Of a stretch of DNA of 64,000 nt, positions 57,419 to 64,000 are shown one piece after another. Below the pieces are notes generated by a model. That model was not told the DNA's origin, ran no database searches, and saw nothing but the letters and a program-made list of their open reading frames with translations. The position numbers and the translations under genes are program-made. Every line of letters begins with the position of its first letter. Within the stretch, counting starts at the first letter, position 1. Source of the stretch: Hibiscus mutabilis (lineage: Eukaryota > Streptophyta > Magnoliopsida > Malvales > Malvaceae); the NCBI GenBank assembly GCA_019671005.1, contig CM033714.1, forward strand, positions 55,475,741-55,539,740. Direction: 5' to 3'.

Positions 57419-57577
57419 AAAACACTTCTTGAAATTTTTATAGTAAGCAGCCTTCTATATCTCATCTTAAAGTATTTGACTGCTTAGCTTATGCCACCAA
57501 ACACCATTACATTGACAAGTTTTTACCCAAGGTTATTCTTTCTGTCTTTATAGGATACTCTTATACACAAAAGGGCT
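57419..57577 (+). pseudogene. Ty1/copia integrase C-terminal scrap
   Basis: The plus strand reads KTLLEIFYSKQPSISHLKVF, then DCLAYATKHHYIDKFLPKVI and LSVFIGYSYTQKG before a TAA. This is the conserved KTPxE-x-x-H-LxVFGC-x-xF-x-GYS block at the integrase C-terminus of plant copia polyproteins. Only about 53 codons survive. It lies between the two R-LTR copies, which suggests that R-LTR belongs to a copia element whose interior is mostly lost. Confidence 0.85.
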
Positions 57578-58042
57578 AAAACGACCCAGATTATTTGAGT
57601 TAACGAGTTAGCATTAACCCGGGTCTTAGACATTTGGCTTAGGGCCATGTGTGGTCTTTTGTGGAAGAATGGTAGCCAATATCATTGTCTTCATGTTTGA
57701 AAGGTTGCCCATGATGACATCACCCTCATAACTGTCTTCTTCTTCCTCTCAGCATCCATATCTCTCTTCCCCAAAAACTATATCCATTGAAAAGTAAAGA
57801 TTCAAGCTTTACCTCAACATTCTTTCACCCCCAACCCAATTTTTGTGTATGTTTATCTCCTCATCAAAATCTACATTTTGAGGTAAAAATCCTTGGAAAA
57901 GGAGGAAGGTGAAAAATGAGTTTTTGAAGGGGTTTTTAGACAGGGAGTGTTTTAGGACAAATTTCATGTTGTAAATTCGTTTAAAACATATTGGTGATTG
58001 TTTAAGTGCTTAAGCATGTTAACCTTTGAGTTCTCTTTTTTA

Positions 58043-58515
58043 GCCATAAATTCAAAAAATGCCCCCAGCGTTTGAAAAAATAGTCACTTTGACCCCTACT
58101 CTTTTTTGGAGCAATTAAACCCTCAACGTTTCATTTTGGGTCAAAATAGCCCCTCTACGGATGAAAACAGTAAGTCAGCTGATGGTAAATGGATTGAAAT
58201 AACGTGACAAAACTATATGACAGTGCAGCTGACATGACAATATCATATAGTCAAATATATTGACTTGAAAAAACGTTACACCAGTAAAAAAATTATTTTA
58301 TAAAATTATATAAAATCTAAAATAATTTTTTCTGCTGATTTATCGTTCTGTCAAGTTATTTCAAACTGTTTGCCATCAGTTTTCTAACAATTTTTATTCG
58401 CAGAGGGGCTATTTTGACCTAAAATGAAACGTTGAGGGTTGAATTGCTCCAAAAAAAGAATAAGGGCCAAAATGACTATTCAGTCAAACGTTAGAGGTAT
58501 TTTTTGACTTTATGC
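58043..58515. mobile_element. MITE with long terminal inverted repeats
   Basis: The left end GCCATAAATTCAAAAAATGC and onward is an imperfect inverted match, for roughly 140 bp, of the right end. Shared blocks include GGAGCAATTxAACCCTCAA, CGTTTCATTTT and AAAATAGCCCCTCT on the left, with their complements on the right (58395-58500). The T-rich flanks (CTTTTTTA and TTTTTTTAA) could be a low-complexity target duplication of about 9 bp. Long TIRs without coding capacity suggest a Mutator-like non-autonomous element. Confidence 0.8.
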
Positions 58516-58680
58516 TTTTTTTAAATCTAGTGATTGTTTGTTTTCAAAGTGGTTAAAGGGGGCCATAATGGGCTAATAATAATCCTAATAAACTTTAGGA
58601 AGCATGAAACAGTTTGAGCGGTTCGAATTTGTGGATTGTTAGTGAAATCCGTAGCCTAGAAAGGGCATTTTTGGGCTTTG

Positions 58681-59037
58681 GTACCGGTACACAGGAGACC
58701 TGTGCCGATACCCCTTACTAACTTGATGAACAATGATGAACTACGTGTCATGTACCGGTACAACCTTCAAGTCGCATCTGTATGACACTCAAACAATATT
58801 AGTACGGGATGACCTGCATCGGTACCCATGGACTTTACAGAATTCTAGTAACTAGATGAGGTATCGATACAATAGATAGCATACCGATACCCAAGCCTAT
58901 GTAATGATACGGTCAACCCAATACCAATACGAACTAGTTTTGTCCAAATTCTAATAGCAACCCATGGTATCGATACGGGAAACCAAGTACTGAGACCCAT
59001 GGGCTAAGTATCGGTACGCATTGGACCGTACCGGTAC
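58681..59037. repeat. Cluster of GTAYCGRTAC palindromes
   Basis: Ten-base palindromes GTACCGGTAC are at 58681-58690, 58752-58761 and 59028-59037, and GTATCGATAC at 58861-58870 and 58967-58976. The mixed form GTATCGGTAC is at 59008-59017, and several half-sites (GCCGATACC, ATCGGTACC, TACCGATACC) lie between them. Confidence 0.92.
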
Positions 59038-59287
59038 ACACGGTAGCCATTGCCCTATTTCGATAGATTTTTGTAAGGGCTTATATGTAACTAAATCGAA
59101 TACGATAAAATGTAATTTTGAGCTTTTGGCCGAACTACAACTTTGGATGCCCTATTTTATGGCAATTACTTGCCTTGTTTTGTATATATGCCTTGTGAGC
59201 CCTTGAATTTATTTCATTGATTTAATGGTATGGGATTTGGATACCCAAGGTTCATATTGCAGCATCGTTCTCTTTTTCACGTGCATT

Positions 59288-59506
59288 CGATGTATAGGTG
59301 ATCCCAAGTGATACTCGCTATTTGATGGCTAGGTGTTTCTGAGTGTGTGTTATTCTACATATCCGATGTCTAGGTGATCCCAAATAGATGACCCCGCTCA
59401 TACCTGATGGCTAAGTGATTCTGAGTATGTAGTGAGGGTAGGTACTCGATGTCTAGGTGATCTCGAGTACATGCGTGGCTAGCCTGGTGTCTAGGTGATC
59501 TTGGGC
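59288..59506 (+). repeat. Six copies of a 22-bp LTR repeat
   Basis: Copies of CGATGTCTAGGTGATCCCGAGT-like sequence start at 59288, 59323, 59364, 59405, 59447 and 59485 (35-42 bp apart). Some are flanked by complementary arms: GTACTCGA/TCGAGTAC around copy 5, CATAC/GTATG around copy 4 and TAGCC/GGCTA around copy 6. Confidence 0.88.
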
Positions 59507-60159
59507 TAAACAGGTTTTGTACCATTGCGTGGGAAAATAAATGATTGAGCTGCATACTCATGTCAGTTACTCATTGCTTTATGTTGCATGCTTACCTCTA
59601 TGAACGTCATGAAGTTTAGTAGAGTAGACATTTAGCACTGGCTTTGTTAGTTCATCATGTGGATGTGTTGTTTTCGCATGCGTAGGTTAACATGTCACTC
59701 CCTTGAGGGAGCACATCGACAAGGATTACTCAACATTGATTCAACTTGAGTACAATGCCTTGATTTTAGTTGTAGGGCTATGTTTCCATAGAACCTTATT
59801 GTAGTTAGTTTGTGAAGAGTGTGCAAATGATCTATATTGCATATGGTTTTTACTTGAATTTTGCATGTGTTCAAGCTGATCTAGGAATAGATTGCATATA
59901 GTTTGCATGTACTTAGGGAGTTAAACTACCCGTGCTTAAATTTTATATATTTTGGTACTTTTCATGGGAAATGTAGTGTTTTTTGGTGCATGCGCAAGAA
60001 CCATTGGAGCTGACAAAGTATGATGAGTTTGAGGTAAATCTTTCTTTGATCCACGTGGGCTTTCTCCTAGATAAAGAACATCAAAAGATAGTGGGAAAGC
60101 AAAAGTCCTCTTAAAGGAGGTCACTAGCTTTAGGGTTATAAAACCCTAGCTTTCCCGCC

Positions 60160-60166
60160 TATATAA
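60160..60166 (+). promoter_or_regulatory. TATA box of R-LTR copy 2
   Basis: TATATAA followed by GGAAGACTTGGAC matches the copy at 33485-33491. Confidence 0.6.
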
Positions 60167-60384
60167 GGAAGACTTGGACAAAAATTCAAGAGAGCGTGAT
60201 TACAAACGACAGTCCTTAGTTTTCAACTATTGGAGAATCACCAGAGTCGAAGTGTTAGAGGATTCTCCACACAATGGAAGCCATCAAGAGAGGCTGAGTG
60301 AGTGCGGAATCTACAACAATAGTTGGAAAGCACGGAGGAAGATCATCGAGGATGCTTGACCCTTTTCTATCCTATGCTTGATAA

Positions 60385-60392
60385 CATGTCAT
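60385..60392. repeat. hAT MITE target-site duplication, left (CATGTCAT)
   Basis: The eight bases CATGTCAT recur at 61306-61313. Eight-base duplications are typical of hAT transposons. Confidence 0.92.
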
Positions 60393-61305
60393 CAGTGTTT
60401 GAAAAGGTGCACTTGAAGCGTGCCTAGGCACTGAGGTGAGGCGCTTGCAAAATGCCTAATAGTGTCTAGGCGAAGAGATTTCAATGAAGCCTTCAAAAGG
60501 TTTCAGCACATAGTTTAAATTAGACCTGAAAATGGCTTGTAGCCATGGAAGGAGAAGCTTGGGGGAAAGGAAAACAAAAAAAACTCAAAAGAGTTGTGAT
60601 CTGTTGAAGAAGAAGAAAAAGAATAGAAGAAAGAGAAATGAGATACATTTAATGAAGGGGAAGGTATGTGGCCTGAAATGATAGTTGAAAGCTTGCAAAA
60701 AAAAACTAGAAAAAAGAACCCTAGAATCTATCGAAGAAGAAGAGTAGGAGGAGAATGGAACCGGTGAATAAAAAACAGAGAGGAAATTGGTCCCACTACT
60801 AAGCACATTTTTGACATGCGTCTCTTGTTTGTGTCAAAATTCATTCCCAGTTATCCCTCTCCCTCTCACCGATCAACCCTTTCATTTCTATAGATATTTA
60901 ACTATCTTTTTTCCTTCAAAATTAACATATCTTCTTTGGTTAAAAAGATGAAATAAAAGATTTAATAAATAGTTTTTCAACAATAATTTTACCATTTAGA
61001 TAAAATTAATAATTTTGTAATTTTATAAGTTCAATTTCAAAGTATTTTCATTCGATAATAAATAAAATTATTAATGTAACCATATATTTATCAATCTAAA
61101 ATCACATATTTACACAATCAAAATTAACATTGAAAGAATGAAAGAAAAAATGGATAGTATTTAAGTGATAACTTTATATGCGCTTGGTCAATAAAAATTT
61201 AATTTTTAAAATGCATCTCACTTCAATGAGGCGTGCGCCTTGCACTTTGCGCCTCAGCTCTAGGAGCTATACACCTTAGTGCGCCTCGCACCATTTTATA
61301 AACTG
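60393..61305. mobile_element. hAT-like non-autonomous DNA transposon
   Basis: This 913-bp insert begins CAGTGTTTGAAAAGGTGC and ends with the imperfect complement of that sequence (reverse strand CAGTTTATAAAATGGTGC), flanked by a perfect 8-bp TSD. The subterminal parts are rich in GGCGC/GCGCC words on both sides (60415-60455 and 61225-61285). The middle is AT-rich and has no transposase-like frame. The unoccupied site is seen at 33708-33714 in the paralogous R-LTR (CTGTCAT). Confidence 0.9.
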
Positions 61306-61313
61306 CATGTCAT
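61306..61313. repeat. hAT MITE target-site duplication, right (CATGTCAT)
   Basis: CATGTCAT equals 60385-60392. Confidence 0.92.
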
Positions 61314-62309
61314 AATTTTATTTTTTTATTATGGATGTTTTAGGCTCAAACATGAGCTAAATACTTTAGTTGGATTTACTGGTTTACATGATTTTATGTT
61401 TTGAATACTTTATCTTAATCCTATATGTAACGCCCCGATTTTGGGTCTAGGAGTTAGCTAGGTGTAGTAGACGGTTCGGGTGAACCAGGTTAGTTAGTTC
61501 GAGTTAGTTTTAGGAATTAGTTTTAATAAATGTCTTAATAAGAAATAAAATATGGGAAAATGTTTGAAAATACCTCACTAATATTTTGATGGTTTTGTTA
61601 AACTCAATTTGGTAAAACAAATTCAGATTTTATGACATTTTGGATTGGTGACTAAAATGTAAGTTTTCAAAATTGTTTTGGTGACTAAATCGTAATAGGG
61701 TCAAAACTTAGAACCTTTAAGGAGTTAACCTACAATGTTTTTAATCTAAATTTTCCCTTAATTTATGCTATTTTAAATGGTTTTTAAATGATTATTAAAT
61801 AAAAACAAATGGGATTTAATTAATTTGGTTTTATGAGCTACATTCACTTTTCTCGCATAACTACTTTTGCTCTCAACTTTCTCTCAATTTTCCCACTAGT
61901 CAAACTACTTTTCTTATTCCAAAGTGATCAGGAATCAACTCTTTTTATTTCATTTTGATTTCTCAATTGATTCACTGGATTTCTACACCAAATCTTACTT
62001 GTTTTCTTAGAGATCTCACTCAAGTCTTGCCAATTAAGGGAGAAGCCAACCATTAGAGGTGATCATCATTTCTCTCCTCTAATCAAAGATTCTTTATTAA
62101 AGTTATCAAGTTCTTGATCCTTTACAAATGATTTTGTTAGGATATTTGTTTTGATATAATAATTGAAAAATAGTGTTGGACTAAATTGAAAAGATTTCAA
62201 AAGTATTTTTTAGTCCAAAAAACTTGAAAATATGTTTGATGGGTTTTATAAGGCTTTGAAAGGATTCAAAATGTTTTAAAGTAGCCAAACTCATGTTTTT
62301 AGCTTGACC

Positions 62310-62569
62310 GTATCGATACAGTATACCCCGTATCGATACACCTTAAGGTTTCAGCTACAGTAATTTTCCAGTAGCCAAAACCCGTATCGATACAGTCAAG
62401 CCCGTATCGATATGTTGCTCAAGCGTATCAATAAACCTTTAAGTGTATCGATACGCCTACGTATCAAAACCCCCCAACGAATCTTTCCCAAAGAGGCCGT
62501 ATCGATACACCTTCAAAGTGTATCGATACACCTTTAACTGTATCGATACACCATCAAGTGTATCGATAC
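62310..62569. repeat. Array of eight GTATCGATAC palindromes
   Basis: Perfect copies start at 62310, 62330, 62384, 62445, 62499, 62520, 62540 and 62560. Degenerate ones are near 62404, 62424, 62461, 62612 and 62633. Spacing is often 20-21 bp. The last perfect copy is 171 bp upstream of the TATA box. Confidence 0.96.
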
Positions 62570-62739
62570 ACCTTCTTGTTTCCATGCTCAACGGCTCTTT
62601 CCCAAAGAGGCCGTATTGATATGGGTACCCCGTGTATCGACAGACCCTGCACCAGATTAGAAAAAATGCATGGAAATCAGACCCCAACGGCTACAATTCA
62701 ATCCCAACGGTCACCAACGGCTAGGAACTCATTTGGGAG

Positions 62740-62746
62740 TATAAAA
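62740..62746 (+). promoter_or_regulatory. E6 LTR TATA box
   Basis: TATAAAA is followed by GGGACC. Its position between the palindrome array and the PBS fits a U3 promoter of a copia LTR. Confidence 0.65.
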
Positions 62747-63239
62747 GGGACCTTCAAGCATATATGGAAGACTAATGATCCACAAGTCAACAATCTTATG
62801 ATCAAGAAATGTCTTTGTGCTAAATTTGTCAAATTTCTTGTATAGACAACACTTGTGAGCTTAATTGTAAATGTATGCTCAAGTGTATTAGGATTTGGGT
62901 GAGTGCTTAAGAGTGCAAATAATCTACCTTGTGAGGATTTTACAAGTTTGCTTTTATTTCTCTTGTAGAAGAGGGTTTACTCAAGCTTTGGGATAGAAAG
63001 CTTCGAGTGTGTAAAGGTTGCCTCCTTAGCCTAGAAAAGGGGAAGAAATTCAAGAGTGAATTTGTTGAAATCCTTAGTGGGGAAGCTATGGTAGTGGATG
63101 CAGAGCTTGGTTAGAAGCTAGAACCACTCTAAAATCTTTGTGTCTCTTTTCTATCTTTTTGCTTCCACCACCATCACCCAAATTACATCTTCTCCACCAC
63201 TTGGCAAGTAATTCGGTTGAAGATATCAAGCTCCACAAT

Positions 63240-63251
63240 TGGTATCAGAGC
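63240..63251 (+). promoter_or_regulatory. E6 primer-binding site
   Basis: TGGTATCAGAGC is a perfect initiator-Met-tRNA primer site, two bases after the LTR. Confidence 0.93.
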
Positions 63252-63286
63252 GAGGCTCAATTCGAGAGGACTTACATCCTATTGAG

Positions 63287-64000
63287 ATGATCCCGGCAAG
63301 CTCGACCAATAAACAATCAACAGATGAGATGGCGCAATCCATTGACTGGCCACCATTCTTTGACGGGACCAACTATGCTTTTTGGAAGACCCGAATGTAA
63401 GGTGGATGATCACAAGAAGATGGAACTGAATTGCAAGGCTTTACACATTCTCTTTTGTGTATTCATCCCCAATATCTATGAGAAGATGTCTTCTTGCGAG
63501 AATGCCAAGGAAGTATAAGACAAGCTTGAAGTCACGTATGAAGGAACGAACAAGGTTAATGAGATGAAGATTGGTCTACTTAACCTCAAATATGAAAACT
63601 TCAAGATGAACCCGGAAGAAGACATCACAAGGATGTTCGACTGTTTATCCACAATCGTCAATCAACTCAAAGGTTTTTGGGAGGAGATTTTGGAAGATAA
63701 ACTTGCTCGGAAGTTGATATACTCATTTCCTAAATCATAGGAGTCCAAAAATATGGCCACTGTAAAAGCAAAAAACTTGAAGGAGCTCAAGCTTGACGAG
63801 CTCGTGAGATCTTTGCTCACCCATGAAATGATGTCTCTACCCTCGAAGAGGGAAAAAGAGAAGAAGATCAAGGAGCAAGGCATTGATCTTAATTTTCTTG
63901 CTCTCAATTCCTCCATGCCAACAAGAAGAATCAAGTGAGGAGGAAAGTGAAGATGAAGAGATAGTCAATCTCTTCAAGAAAATTGCTCGATTCATGAAGA
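63287..64000 (+). pseudogene. E6 copia gag, partial and broken
   Basis: From the ATG at 63287 it reads QSIDWPPFFDGTNYAFWKTR, the usual start of plant copia gag, then a TAA at about 63398. After a frame change come the UBN2-type gag blocks: DKLEVTYEGTNKVNEMKIGL, NLKYENFKMNPEEDITRMFD and LARKLIYSFPKS with a TAG where Trp is expected (63738-63740). MATVKAKNLKELKLDELVRS and a Lys-rich tail follow. A stop where Trp is expected is also near 63517. The rest of gag and pol lie beyond the window. Gag would form the virus-like particle. Confidence 0.88.

Larger units (their letters stand above)
57578..59985 (+). repeat. LTR-like block with palindromes, MITE and 40-bp repeats
   Basis: It follows the copia scrap and starts with ACGACCCAGATTATTTGAG, similar to a degraded TGTAACGACCC LTR start. 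It contains no gene. Inside are a MITE (58043-58515), a cluster of GTAYCGRTAC palindromes (58681-59037), six 22-bp repeats spaced about 40 bp apart (59288-59506), and a GCGTAGGTTAACATG stretch near 59680 resembling the CTACAGGTTAAAGG block of Tekay LTRs. I read it as a solo or truncated gypsy LTR inserted in the old copia remnant. Both ends are approximate and no TSD is proven. Confidence 0.5.
59986..61425 (+). repeat. R-LTR copy 2, with hAT MITE inside
   Basis: It aligns with R-LTR copy 1 (33275-33820) on both sides of the MITE at 60393-61305: TATATAAGGAAGACTTGGAC near 60160, GAGAGGCTGA near 60288, TTATGGATGTTTTAGGCTC near 61327 and CATGAGCTAAATAC. It is cut at 61425 by the LTR of E6. No gene is present; short open frames are chance. 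Confidence 0.75.
61426..63237 (+). repeat. E6 5' LTR (Ty1/copia)
   Basis: It starts TGTAACGCCCCGATTTTGGG and ends ...CCACA directly before a PBS. It has an array of GTATCGATAC palindromes at 62310-62569, a TATA box TATAAAA at 62740-62746, and a duplicated CTTTCCCAAAGAGGCCGTAT block (62482 and 62598). The 3' LTR and TSD are beyond the window. The frames at 62457-62845 run through the palindrome array and are not genes. Confidence 0.85.

Noticed and set aside
62310..62569. Regularly spaced short repeats resembling a CRISPR array
   Set aside because: The repeat is a ten-base palindrome with irregular 10-50 bp spacers inside a plant LTR; there are no cas genes and the genome is eukaryotic.
62457..62845. 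Cys/Tyr-rich frames on both strands
   Set aside because: They are produced by the GTATCGATAC palindrome array and LTR U3 sequence.

Overview
The window looks like repeat-rich heterochromatin of a eudicot nuclear genome. I find no intact host gene, tRNA, rRNA or CRISPR array. Nearly everything recognisable is a decayed LTR retrotransposon. The Tat/Ogre-type element carries an upstream plant-mobile-domain-like (DUF7745-like) ORF, a G-patch and a second RNase H, as I recall for elements common in Malvaceae and other eudicots; I would not name a species.

Layout. (1) 1-26924, minus strand: a Tat/Ogre-type Ty3/gypsy element E1 (3' flank, integrase, two RNase H domains, RT, G-patch, protease, gag, extra ORF, leader, PBS, 5' LTR). 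It is split at 9806/22167 by a full-length plus-strand Tekay/Del-type chromovirus E2 (9807-22166, TSD GTAGT). (2) 26925-about 33274: an Athila-type element in two opposed pieces, with the integrase end on plus and gag-protease-RT-PBS-LTR on minus. (3) About 33275-61425: two copies of one LTR (R-LTR) flanking a scrap of Ty1/copia integrase, interpreted as an older copia element. Its first LTR was hit by Tekay element E4 (33945-56838, TSD TAAAC). The 3' LTR of E4 was then hit by a truncated Tekay LTR (E5, 41120-42590) and by a complete minus-strand Tekay element E3 (43560-56257, TSD GTAAC). The interior of the old copia carries an LTR-like block (57578-59985) with a long-TIR MITE, and its second LTR carries a hAT-like MITE (60393-61305, TSD CATGTCAT). 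(4) 61426-64000: 5' LTR, PBS and start of gag of another Ty1/copia element E6, cut by the window edge.

No element here can move by itself. The catalytic Glu of the integrase is a stop in E1 and Lys in both E2 and E3, and the whole core is deleted in E4. Many premature stops in E2 are explained by single C-to-T or G-to-A changes, as expected from deamination in methylated DNA.

The most interesting signal lies in the LTRs. Arrays of short inverted repeats are built from GGTAC/GTACC and GATAC/GTATC arms. In E3 they form seven units at an exact 24-bp period whose arms covary. In the 57.6-60.0 kb LTR-like block and in the E6 copia LTR the same arms abut as ten-base palindromes, and in E6 these sit just upstream of a TATA box. 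E2 and E4 have sibling hairpins at the same LTR position. A second hairpin is conserved in three Tekay families. Two rearrangement junctions in E4 are filled with short templated copies.
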